A stretch of 10,260 bases of DNA from Parabacteroides sp. (lineage in GTDB: Bacteria; Bacteroidota; Bacteroidia; Bacteroidales; Tannerellaceae). The stretch lies in the NCBI GenBank assembly GCA_019411205.1, contig DXRF01000077.1:1254-11513 (forward strand), read 5' to 3'. Each line of letters starts with the position of its first letter. Position 1 is the stretch's first letter. Of this stretch, positions 6,301-10,260 are shown piece by piece. Both the position numbers and the translations under genes were made by a program. Under the pieces are notes generated by a model. It did no database searches, had not been told where the DNA came from, and saw only the letters and a program-made list of their open reading frames with translations.

Positions 6301-8504
6301 TCTGGTAAAATAACATTTCCTTCGGCAGAATCCTCCGCATCTGGCGTGACAGTCTGGTAAAACGCTTCCAGATCTGCCAATTCCTGTTTTTTTACACGCA
6401 TTTCATCCCGCAACGATGCACGTTCTCCACCCGATGCTTTCTCAATCCGGGATTCCGACTTGGATATTTCACTTCGTTTACTCTCTATATCCGCACGCAA
6501 ATCTTCAAGAGCCGTCTGAGGAGATTCGGAAAGGGACGTATATTCATATTGCTGCTGTGGAGTCATGGCCTTATAGTCGATCGTCCCGTCATTTCGTTTA
6601 GGCAACGATGCGACAACACTATCCAACGTCTTTTCCGGCACATTTTCTAACACTTTGCTGTCTCCATCCGTTGAAGAATCCTCATTTTGGGTTTGATTTT
6701 TTGACATATTGTCAATAATAGAATCCAACCCTATTTCTTCCGTCATGCCATCAACTTCAACGATAACACCTCCATCATCGCTCATCTGCTGCACTATCCC
6801 TTGACGACCGTCCACCAAATTCACCAAATCGCCAGGATTAAACATCACCGGCTGCATATCTGCTGCTTCGGACTCCATCTCTTCTTGTGCAATCACTTCG
6901 CCGGGGACCGTGTTTATGATATCGGCATATAATTGCTCAACTGGATACTGTTCGATCAAACTATCGAACATTTCAGGTCGTCCCTGCTGGACTTTGCCAT
7001 TTTCATCAAGATAATACAAAATATCATCCGACTGTTTTGCATCCACCAATCCTTCTTCGTCAAAAACAATATTACCGCCTGTTATATAAACCGGCTGATC
7101 TGAAGAAGGAAATTTGACTGTAACAACTTTCCCCATGTCTTTATTGGCCGTTCGGCCAACATCATCCATACGGCGCCTTGTTTCTTCATCAATACGCGAC
7201 TGCACATAGTCTACATATCCGTTATAATTCAGCAGATCAACCGTGTATTGTTCAAGTTTTCGCTTTTCCTCCGGATTCAAGTTCTTAACCGATGCAACAT
7301 TATCAATAAAAGATTGTATTGATTTCGGATTTTTCAATCGATTAACGATCGCGTCATTGAACTTTTCCACATCTTCATGCAGGATTTCCCCGGCGAAAGT
7401 TGAAGATTCTTTATATCTATTCGCGATCTGCCGTTTTTGATAAGCACTATATCCTTTAGCCGCACCAATAAAAGGAGAAAACTGTGCACCTCCCATTGAA
7501 CCAGCAACACCGGCATCAAGCATCGTTTTAAATATGTTGTCATTACGCTCTACACCTGTTAATCGGTCTATCGCATAACCGGCAAGAGCATTTCCAGCCT
7601 CTTCCAAGCCTTCTGAGGCTATCGGCATTGCAAACCAATGTTTCCCCTCAAAAGAGGCTATCTTATCAAGAAAATTCTTCTTTACAAGATTGGCTGCTGC
7701 CTCACGACCACTCTTCTGTAAGATGTTTTTTACTGTACGGCCCATCATCCCCGCGCCAAAAACTTCAGACAAACTTTCGGCCGCACCCGTTCCAATCGCA
7801 TTAGCCCATTTTAAAGTTTCGCCCATTTCTGGATTTTCCCGGCTCAATTCGTCATATTTGTCAGAAGCAGTAGTAAGCCCTGCTGCAACAAGTCCCGCAC
7901 CACCTGTTGCAGCAATAGCCGCAGAAGTCGCAGCAGATTCGGCTGCATCCAAAAAAGCTGAACCGAACGCCCCTTGATAATCGCCCTCGCTCCATAGGTC
8001 TGAAAAACTTTTTCCTTTATAGCGATCCGACCGTTCATGCATATCTTCTGCGAACGCTTCTGCGTTTTTAGAGAGTCTTTCTAAACCAGCATTCTTATCT
8101 GGAATATGAGCAATCATGCCAAGCCCAGGAATAGTACCCGCAAGAGACTGTGCAGCCGCACCAGCTGCCCCTTTAGTATACTCATTTGCCCAATCCACAG
8201 CAGATTCGACAGGGGTAGTGATCTTTTTCAGTAAATTGGTAGAAGAACCTACCAGACGGCCAGCGCCAGCAGCAAGACGTTCGCCAAAATCCTCAAAGAA
8301 ATTATCCGTATCTCGCATCTCATCTACGGAGATATCCGGCTCTGGATGTTGCAGCATGAATATATCATATTGTGATGCCTTGACACGATACGGCTTATCC
8401 GGCCTCTCAATTACTGTCACAGCATCTGGATATTCCGATGCAAAATCAGGTATATATTCTGGGGAGACATCATACTTAACCCCCTTGTTTTCAAAAATAG
8501 GCAT
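1..8504 (-). CDS. Giant polyvalent phage protein, at least 2,834 aa, C-terminus beyond window
   Basis: A single minus-strand frame runs from ATG at 8504 to base 1 with no in-frame stop; I checked every codon. Residue r begins at 8504-3(r-1). Order seen: tandem 28-residue motif (10-57); Ala/Gly-rich hydrophobic helices (about 75-350); beta-rich segments including an SH3-like stretch (555-596); coiled coil (665-718); helical module (about 872-1010); PBECR-type nuclease (about 1118-1242); InPase (about 1298-1450); GWYDAKQRGFLM-type module (about 1549-1605); Gly-rich linker (1731-1880); SNF2-like helicase (about 2070-2635); N6-adenine methyltransferase (from about 2735, cut off). Start choice: the ATG lies 4 bases after the upstream stop and leads straight into the tandem motif. 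Known: phage polyvalent proteins combine such domains, and P1 DarB, a virion-internal helicase/methyltransferase, protects injected DNA from type I restriction. Inferred: this is the third, largest ejection protein and acts in the newly infected cell. Individual activities are unproven. Confidence 0.95.
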   Translation of the reverse strand, partial: MPIFENKGVKYDVSPEYIPDFASEYPDAVTVIERPDKPYRVKASQYDIFMLQHPEPDISVDEMRDTDNFFEDFGERLAAGAGRLVGSSTNLLKKITTPVESAVDWANEYTKGAAGAAAQSLAGTIPGLGMIAHIPDKNAGLERLSKNAEAFAEDMHERSDRYKGKSFSDLWSEGDYQGAFGSAFLDAAESAATSAAIAATGGAGLVAAGLTTASDKYDELSRENPEMGETLKWANAIGTGAAESLSEVFGAGMMGRTVKNILQKSGREAAANLVKKNFLDKIASFEGKHWFAMPIASEGLEEAGNALAGYAIDRLTGVERNDNIFKTMLDAGVAGSMGGAQFSPFIGAAKGYSAYQKRQIANRYKESSTFAGEILHEDVEKFNDAIVNRLKNPKSIQSFIDNVASVKNLNPEEKRKLEQYTVDLLNYNGYVDYVQSRIDEETRRRMDDVGRTANKDMGKVVTVKFPSSDQPVYITGGNIVFDEEGLVDAKQSDDILYYLDENGKVQQGRPEMFDSLIEQYPVEQLYADIINTVPGEVIAQEEMESEAADMQPVMFNPGDLVNLVDGRQGIVQQMSDDGGVIVEVDGMTEEIGLDSIIDNMSKNQTQNEDSSTDGDSKVLENVPEKTLDSVVASLPKRNDGTIDYKAMTPQQQYEYTSLSESPQTALEDLRADIESKRSEISKSESRIEKASGGERASLRDEMRVKKQELADLEAFYQTVTPDAEDSAEGNVILPEGVIASQTEIPINQESDTPESSIPMDEAGNPVYHQAEISDTLDALLDGSLTLEEVDQFVNNHISDAERRLTESGKKAPVMELDIDGYKARKKEWEEGRKPIEQEKSYWEDIKSKLQDARVKPGEEAAINLMRNTAPQSGEELAAQMLANGSIKLLQDDYRRETGGRISESRSLFGLFAGKDKGGVSIERAGEILMQADLENGSNFFDQNDPNAGRNAIIEVLSTARTRGDLINYIKNRREAKAEEMRQAEYNEYARWCEENYHLSPEDYEAYEEDLRRQAQTLTDETVEYVSGEIADEIRDIEEELSEIDAILAENKNNPDETIKRDDERRTGSLHERGDQLLQEEQSVPIGRTGEIETEHPGVDNGIRNADGAAQESAPGEIKPIGKGAFGDIYNQFRGKAKEAIKFLLRKRSGEAIGALHHKEVGDIDLVWGKEGTGKSNGFGLSKLAKFHPEVLDSLQDILDDMVVISRSANRVNLESKTHKAAVRLEWDGEKKNWLLTAFEKEKPTATDRTTDIGDTELQNDTAPLQTESSSTDKDSDSSRNINDLSEKIADAEANTDINPTEAQKEAGNYKKGHVRVGTFDISIEQPKGSVRSGVDANGKKWETTMQNTYGYIRGTEGVDGDHIDVFLSDDIDGWNGRKAFVVDQYNEDGSFDEHKVMLGFNEVADAETAYFANYDKDWAKKHKTVVTPVNLEDFEKWIGSSHRKTKAFAEYKSVRIDSLPSGQPIVKGGTYLKNNEAGGDAVAYVVGEEVKDGKRRYMVSFAPSLEDAKGRLFFGDKFLTEEELKRRLEDGRLSPMEEGKMEAVTDAPYTITPAQYTTKRGKVLDMQIVKFGRELSKDEFRSANAFAKSLKGWYDAKQRGFLMRSEDDAKQLVNAVIPKENAVLSVTQPEDSEHAVENSPQADEDIFQMAERIAKENARKAEEAGKEPVSLEQWKHMDGDARMAEAGKRPLTREEIENSSTDEVLRANALDYLDGNQGMIQSISYLKVYEDVRYSNRTAAADSGATDSAQLDTSATGNEQRVDVRDRGQSGKPDARLDRNAGEERISAEDRPLHADTSDARGDASGNGNGSSEPFFVRESVLQPGDAGGDVHRGSGVRSREGRDVGGGTGRKGHTASRKDSERGVQAGTAGNAKDDRGLSLNDPIEKELADALKEFDSVLDEFKRAGKEELSMSLAGLNSRQLEVLPRLVSAGAKVGYAYIKKGAHNFSEWAKRMREVFGGKLKEAGLGDNEIDAFIKEMWKSKLPMDGETHTVEEWASIIGKAELRKKIGGTLEEKRKAQQAAEPIPVKTCDRENIAETLPFLLPQQQDDVLKAETQFFDDSHSDRDHAFGKGYMFTNGTGTGKTYTGLGIVKRFIKQGKGRILVLTPSQKKVTDWIEDATNLGIELTTLDKIAKDNGTTAVTEKGEGAVITTYANFRQNKALLEDLFDLIVYDESHRLLENKGGIGTTGANQHYKLSNRNEQYAFLRLQEVNPIWNKMKKKESEFHKKRDSIIDRLKKESGITNELTFEQRGQFPPVLYGNWTADSERKFPELNKLRKEIDDLFSKYDKEIKPELERQAKENVKHTKVVFLSATPFNTRENLDYAEGYIFSYPENDKQAGYSVQSPRSQFYLEHFGSGYKWRYNRLESSMVNPDAVSKQEVEFSNYLQNTLQTMSGRIIDSPFDYSRDFPTVTMEKADEFNSAMEELSRNEATRSGYYKMMGDYNYSGALFESMKVTQIIPRLKEHLSRGRKVVIFHRRVESKNPLIPPFKSIFDLSIKALEEEYDATKKAENKKEIARLRRKYADMLEWEQTLDLRMPREQLADAFGKDNVLFFSGKESEKVKNKAVKDFNNDQSGKDIIVIQENSGKEGISLHDTTGNHQRVLVTLALPQSPITALQIEGRIYRIGNKSNAIFEYPLLGLNAELMLFGQKFNQQVSTTENLALGSQARNLRESFARGVEEHSGDVDIDNQGVGGKEFDAPNPIETDAFDGAVLDYYTNQKLNGKRDSREGMDYYPTPEPLGFMMNQWARISEGESVLEPSAGHGAIARYVPRENPLTAVEPSQSLFGKLQIKAGGNGRKFENTIFENYNVVNKHDVVLMNPPFGTGGRLA
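600..2297 (-). other. SNF2-like superfamily II helicase domain in the giant protein
   Basis: Residues about 2070-2635. Motif I is GTGTGKT (2080-2086, Lys2085). Motif Ia lies near ILVLTPSQKK. A VITTYANF segment precedes motif II DESH (2175-2178). Motif III is SAT (2314-2316, within VVFLSATPFN). The second lobe has SGKEGIS (2589-2595) as motif V and QIEGRIYRIG (2621-2630) as motif VI, with R2625 and R2628 as arginine-finger candidates. All key ATPase residues are present, so it is probably active. About 138 residues, strongly helical and charged, separate motifs II and III, more than a minimal SF2 core needs. Likely role: translocation on DNA, by analogy with P1 DarB (inference). Confidence 0.93.
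2867..3313 (-). CDS. Nested ORF of 148 codons in the +1 frame of the giant gene; unknown function
   Basis: ATG at 3313 lies five codons after an in-frame stop (3326-3328), and the ORF ends with TAA at 2867, so it is bounded as a separate gene. Its product looks like a real helical globular protein: three Trp (21, 32, 47), ten Met, one Cys, aromatic clusters (RFLFENPYYNLVMPEV around 84-99) and a charged amphipathic C-terminal helix (SEEEQDERVIQLLEKI, 115-130). The giant frame over the same bases (residues 1731-1880) has about 24 Gly, many Ser/Asp/Arg, and no Trp, Cys or Met. Codons favour CTG, CCG, GAG and AGC, coherent for a gene. The stretch is locally GC-rich (37 of 60 at 2941-3000). The leader AAAAGTTTACGAAG has only a weak ribosome-binding site. 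I do not recognise the family. Alternative: chance open frame opposite a GC-rich linker, which I think less likely given the composition. Confidence 0.62.
   Translation of the reverse strand: MLGIPTELLPRIAEQPTAHSWIHPLLETSREWTFEIEDKVESQMHDWIETLVKKEFPQRTDHYMLTRLTREAMLPAMEMEAVSRFLFENPYYNLVMPEVTCIEEAVYVAGRDAMSEEEQDERVIQLLEKIVSGEYRLAQQEMRKMIED
3690..3860 (-). other. GWYDAKQRGFLM-type small module in the giant protein
   Basis: Residues about 1549-1605 contain YTITPAQYTTKRGKVLDMQ, then helix KDEFRSANAFAKSLKGW, then the WYDAKQRGFLMRSEDDAKQL segment. I have repeatedly associated similar aromatic and basic 'WxxxxxGFxFxSxxDA' stretches with phage and conjugative-element methylase/helicase proteins, where they sit between payload domains. 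I know of no assigned activity, and the limits are approximate. Confidence 0.45.
4155..4613 (-). other. Inorganic pyrophosphatase-like (InPase) domain in the giant protein
   Basis: Residues about 1298-1450, beginning NPTEAQKEAGNYKKGH. The core DGDHIDV (1359-1365) matches the family I pyrophosphatase signature D-[SGDN]-D-[PE]-[LIVMF]-D-[LIVMGAC] at six of seven positions; H1362 replaces Pro/Glu. The three metal-binding-type aspartates D1359, D1361 and D1364 are present. Downstream come FVVDQYNEDGSFDEHKVMLG and a helical tail ending near residue 1450. Such InPase domains recur in phage and conjugative-element polyvalent proteins. Whether the domain hydrolyses PPi or another phosphoanhydride, such as a nucleotide signal, is not known from sequence. 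Confidence 0.85.
4779..5153 (-). other. PBECR-type (barnase/EndoU/colicin/RelE-like) nuclease domain in the giant protein
   Basis: Residues about 1118-1242. The domain opens with PIGKGAFGDIYNQFRGKAKE, continues with an AIKFLLRKRSGEAIGAL helix-strand, and has HH at 1156-1157 followed by GDIDLVWG at 1161-1168. It ends with a beta-rich stretch through W1233 (NWLLTAFEKE). This pattern matches my memory of the phage PBECR family described in polyvalent proteins, predicted to be metal-independent RNases. I cannot assign catalytic residues with certainty. It directly follows a linker that hosts a 62-codon ORF in another frame. In the infected cell it might cut host RNA, for example tRNA, but that is inference. 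Confidence 0.75.
5153..5341 (-). CDS. Nested ORF of 62 codons in the +1 frame of the giant gene; unknown function
   Basis: This small ORF starts at ATG 5341, seven codons after an in-frame TAG at 5363-5365, and ends with TAA at 5153. The predicted protein is Lys/Glu/Leu-rich and helical: MTKEELAAYTKEAISYCKKN (7-26), then LYRSGELVKLKQNIRELI (28-45) and a basic tail with HKKAHPEK (55-62). This is unlike a typical shadow translation. The giant frame here (residues 1055-1118) is a polar linker that ends just where the PBECR domain begins. The leader AAAATAAAAATAATCCAG is A-rich, as in Bacteroidales translation starts. ATG at codon 7 is an alternative start. I do not recognise the family. The short length keeps confidence moderate; it could be coincidence in a linker of low constraint. 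Confidence 0.5.
   Translation of the reverse strand: MKQLNEMTKEELAAYTKEAISYCKKNNLYRSGELVKLKQNIRELITVSVTRMELHKKAHPEK
7450..8290 (-). other. Ala/Gly-rich hydrophobic region of the giant protein (possible membrane or ejection segment)
   Basis: Residues about 72-352 are rich in Ala and Gly with several hydrophobic stretches: around 112-130 (runs such as AAGAAAQSLAG), around 186-215 (SAATSAAIAATGGAGLVAAG) and around 325-345 (AGVAGSMGGAQFSPFIGAA). The spacing resembles glycine-zipper or amphipathic helices more than classical transmembrane anchors, and no signal peptide is visible. Internal virion proteins that form a channel across the cell envelope often have this kind of composition. The role is inferred from composition and from the two upstream genes. 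Confidence 0.5.
8334..8477 (-). other. Tandem 28-residue motif at the N-terminus of the giant protein
   Basis: Two copies of the pattern Y-x-V-x7-F-x3-[YH]-P-[DE] lie exactly 28 residues apart. Copy 1 uses Y11, V13, F21, Y25, P26 and D27; copy 2 uses Y39, V41, F49, H53, P54 and E55. The copies flank a short, probably beta-hairpin segment. I have a general memory of similar N-terminal motifs in large proteins of Bacteroidales phages, but no named family. A role in virion packaging or docking would fit the N-terminal position and is only inference. Confidence 0.6.
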
Positions 8505-8508
8505 AACT

Positions 8509-9609
8509 TTATTTGCTTTTCGGTTTATACTTAATCACTTCTTGTTCCGGACTGAAATCAACAACCTCTTTTCCATTCAAGTATTCAGGAGGACGATACG
8601 GCCCGCTATACTCTTGTTTTGGAAAAAATTGCTGTAGATATTCATAAACGGTCCGCTGTGCATCTTTCGGCTCATATGCCCCGTTTATAATCAACTCCAA
8701 TTCTTCCTGTAACTCTGGAAAATCCTTTATCTTCCTTTTCACAATAGATAGCATCTTAGTTGACTGATCTCCGCCTTCACCCATTTGCATTTTTATATCG
8801 TCAACTGTACGCCTGTCATTAGGATTAGAAGCTATTATTTCCTGCATCCTATTGTATAAATACCCAGCCACCGCGGTTGCTTCGTCTTTAGGTATCACTG
8901 TTTTTCGCCCATTCTGGCCAATCAAATAATCGAACTTATTTTTTCCATTCTGACTTGCCGCAATCCTCTGCTGCTGGAGTTTTAGCATCGCTTCTCTATA
9001 TTCGGCAGTCTTTTTATTCTCCTCCGCCCGCAATCGAGCATTTTCAGCATCTTTCTGTATCTGCCTGTTTATATCCGCCAGCTTAACCTTTGTATTAGTA
9101 TCAAACTTATGCTTCTCCCAATCAGCATTAGCTTTTGCAACAGCAGCGGCCCTTTCATTTTGATAATCCTGTAAGCGAGCATTCAGAAGAGCATTATCGA
9201 ATCGGGTGTTATCTGCCCGCTGAAGATCTTTCAGCCTTTGCAATCTTGCGTCAGCTATGCTTGTGTTCGATTGAGGCAGATCAAATATCCTACGACCGGC
9301 TACACCAGTCGCAAGATTGACACCTAACCCCAATATATCCGATAACATCCCAAGTTTTTTCTGTCGTTCCGCTTCAGCGACCTCTTTTTCATACGAGCGC
9401 GGCCTGCCGTACTGACTCACGATATCATATATAGTTTGAGGCTTAATGTTTGTTTGTGATACCGGTTCCACCTCTACTTTATCTGGATATTCCGGTCGAG
9501 GAACATTTAACGAAGAACCGGATAACATAGGCGTATCTTCCGCAGGAGCCGGAGTAAACGTGCCGTCCGGCTTTTGTCTTGCTTTTAGCTTTTCGAATAA
9601 TAATCCCAT
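8509..9609 (-). CDS. 366-aa coiled-coil protein, probable internal virion (ejection) protein
   Basis: The product has a polar, Pro-rich N-terminus (15-60), one hydrophobic patch (LGMLSDILGLGVNLATGVAG, 86-105), a long charged coiled coil (about 119-220, rich in Ala, Gln, Arg and Lys with a QxxRxAEENKK-type pattern), and a smaller folded C-terminal part (225-335) followed by a Pro/Tyr-rich tail. There is no signal peptide and no enzyme motif. The start ATG at 9609 is preceded by AAGGA with a 5-base gap, and the stop lies 4 bases before the giant gene's ATG, so the two are very likely co-translated. Size and order resemble the middle protein of a T7-type internal core (gp15), but I see no direct sequence match, so the ejection role is inference from context. 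A scaffold-like or tail-associated structural role is the main alternative. Confidence 0.9.
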   Translation of the reverse strand: MGLLFEKLKARQKPDGTFTPAPAEDTPMLSGSSLNVPRPEYPDKVEVEPVSQTNIKPQTIYDIVSQYGRPRSYEKEVAEAERQKKLGMLSDILGLGVNLATGVAGRRIFDLPQSNTSIADARLQRLKDLQRADNTRFDNALLNARLQDYQNERAAAVAKANADWEKHKFDTNTKVKLADINRQIQKDAENARLRAEENKKTAEYREAMLKLQQQRIAASQNGKNKFDYLIGQNGRKTVIPKDEATAVAGYLYNRMQEIIASNPNDRRTVDDIKMQMGEGGDQSTKMLSIVKRKIKDFPELQEELELIINGAYEPKDAQRTVYEYLQQFFPKQEYSGPYRPPEYLNGKEVVDFSPEQEVIKYKPKSK

Positions 9610-9619
9610 ATCAATCCTT
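9610..9619 (-). promoter_or_regulatory. Ribosome-binding site of the 366-aa gene
   Basis: On the minus strand the bases before ATG 9609 read AAGGATTGAT. AAGGA is complementary to the 16S anti-Shine-Dalgarno core, sits 5 bases from the ATG and overlaps the TAA of the upstream gene, favouring translational coupling. It is the best Shine-Dalgarno match among the starts in this window; the others are A-rich and weak. Confidence 0.6.
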
Positions 9620-10154
9620 ATTTATTCCACACACTTCCCAGTCTATCTACCATCTTACCCGCTAACTTGGAGTTTCCAAGCAGGCTACCAGCAGTCTGCA
9701 AAGCACCACCAGCCATACCGGCATAACCTCTTTCCGACATGGCTGATTGGCCAAGACGAGCCTGATCAAGTGCATTCTGCTGATTTAGGTACAGGGATTT
9801 TACATTGTTCTTATACGCATCAGCATTTGCCTGAATGCCGGACGCGGCATCAGCGATAATTTCATTGTTCGCCTGCTTTTGTGCAACGACAGCTTCCGGG
9901 GTTGCGCCTGTTACAGCCGCCGAAGCTGCAGCAGTTTGGTTGCTTTTTCTCATCGTATCCCTTACCCGCTTCATGGCCGCCTGTACATCCGATCGATCCA
10001 TATAATTCTGGTAATATTCGCTATTGAAGAAATCTTCATTCCGCTGTTTAGCTTCGCGGATGATCCGATCCTGACGCTTTCTTTCTTTAGCCGCCTTGAT
10101 ACCTCCAAACATTGAATTTGCAAGCCCCAAGCCGCCTCCTATTAATCCCAACAT
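9618..10154 (-). CDS. 178-aa protein with Gly-rich hydrophobic N-terminus, probable small ejection (gp14-like) protein
   Basis: The product opens MLGLIGGGLGLANSMFGGIK, a glycine-rich membrane-seeking segment, followed by a basic helix (KERKRQDRIIREAKQR, 23-38). A central Ala-rich stretch TAAASAAVTGATPEAVVAQK (74-93) leads into ANNEIIADAASGIQANADAY. The C-terminal part has a second Gly/Ala-rich segment (MAGGALQTAGSLLG, 147-160). I have a general memory of similar 'AVTGATxExVAAxKxANN' stretches in small phage DNA-ejection or pilot-type proteins, but name no family. A GTG start at 10172 would add six residues (VEKSID). I prefer ATG 10154 because the same AAGxATTGAT leader precedes the ATG of the next gene. 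The next gene begins 8 bases after the stop. The role in genome delivery is inferred from composition, size (T7 gp14 is similar) and position. Confidence 0.88.
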   Translation of the reverse strand: MLGLIGGGLGLANSMFGGIKAAKERKRQDRIIREAKQRNEDFFNSEYYQNYMDRSDVQAAMKRVRDTMRKSNQTAAASAAVTGATPEAVVAQKQANNEIIADAASGIQANADAYKNNVKSLYLNQQNALDQARLGQSAMSERGYAGMAGGALQTAGSLLGNSKLAGKMVDRLGSVWNK

Positions 10155-10164
10155 ATCAATACTT
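10155..10164 (-). promoter_or_regulatory. Translation leader of the 178-aa gene that decides its start
   Basis: The minus strand reads AAGTATTGAT directly before ATG 10154, nine of ten bases identical to the AAGGATTGAT before the next gene's ATG at 9609. The shared leader supports ATG 10154 over the upstream GTG 10172. Confidence 0.5.
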
Positions 10165-10171
10165 TTTTCCA

Positions 10172-10202
10172 CAAATGTAAGATTACAGGACCACTACGCA
10201 CA
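10172..10202 (-). promoter_or_regulatory. Possible Bacteroidales-type promoter for the three-gene operon
   Basis: TACATTTG (10179 down to 10172) is an exact match to the Bacteroides -7 consensus TAnnTTTG. Nineteen bases upstream lies TGTG (10202-10199), three of four matching the -33 TTTG element. This would start transcription about 10 bases before ATG 10154, giving a very short leader. The match is short and could be chance; a promoter further upstream, beyond the window, is also possible. Confidence 0.35.
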
Positions 10203-10260
10203 TGTTAAATTGATACTTTAATTAAATAGGCATATATTATTGTTTCATACATTGTTATAT
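10180..10260. other. AT-rich non-coding stretch at the right edge
   Basis: I see no convincing ORF on either strand, no tRNA-like fold and no strong inverted repeat with a T-run. It contains TTTAATTAAA and several ATAT steps. It could be the spacer before the operon or the tail of an upstream gene outside the window. Confidence 0.4.

Noticed and set aside
7334..7543. Minus-strand +1-frame ORF of 69 codons
   Set aside because: It overlaps the giant N-terminal helices; the composition looks like a shadow and no linker is present in the giant frame.
7844..8038. Minus-strand +1-frame ORF of 64 codons
   Set aside because: It sits over the Ala/Gly-rich region and gives an artefactual Leu/Gln-rich translation.
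1..10260. tRNA, rRNA, CRISPR array, insertion sequence or attachment site
   Set aside because: I saw no tRNA-like arms, regularly spaced repeats, transposase motifs or terminal inverted repeats; almost the whole window is protein-coding on one strand.

Overview
The window reads as a block of phage (or prophage) genome from a Bacteroidales host. All convincing coding sequence is on the minus strand, so transcription runs from the right edge (about 10,170) to base 1. The host guess rests on three things: a TAnnTTTG-type -7 box upstream of the first gene, A-rich and mostly weak ribosome-binding leaders, and a domain set typical of the giant 'polyvalent' proteins of Bacteroidales phages and conjugative elements. 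No marker here names the species.

Layout, in order of transcription: (1) 10,155-10,260 is an AT-rich leader with a possible promoter. (2) 9,618-10,154 encodes a 178-residue protein with a glycine-rich hydrophobic N-terminus. (3) 8,509-9,609 encodes a 366-residue protein with one hydrophobic patch and a long coiled coil. (4) From 8,504 to base 1 there is one uninterrupted reading frame of at least 2,834 codons. I checked every codon for stops and found none, so its C-terminus lies beyond the window. The spacers between the three genes are 8 and 4 bases, which implies one operon. Two further ORFs of 148 and 62 codons lie inside the giant gene, on the same strand, in the +1 frame.

The giant protein contains, from the N-terminus: a tandem 28-residue motif; Ala/Gly-rich hydrophobic helices; a small beta-rich, SH3-like region; coiled coils; a helical module; a PBECR-type (barnase/EndoU/colicin/RelE-like) nuclease domain; a family I pyrophosphatase-like (InPase) domain; a GWYDAKQRGFLM-type module; a SNF2-like SF2 helicase; and the start of an N6-adenine methyltransferase with LEPSAGHG and NPPF motifs. 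This fits the polyvalent-protein concept: a multidomain protein delivered with the DNA to counter host defences, with P1 DarB as the studied helicase/methyltransferase example.

The inferred theme is a virion ejection cassette like T7 gp14-gp15-gp16: a small membrane-active protein, a coiled-coil protein and a very large protein, with the third one carrying an anti-defence payload. The most unusual feature is the pair of embedded ORFs. In each case the giant frame becomes a low-complexity linker while the +1 frame reads like a folded protein, suggesting genes nested within linkers between domains. The domain calls are well supported by motifs. The ejection role and the expression of the nested ORFs are inference.
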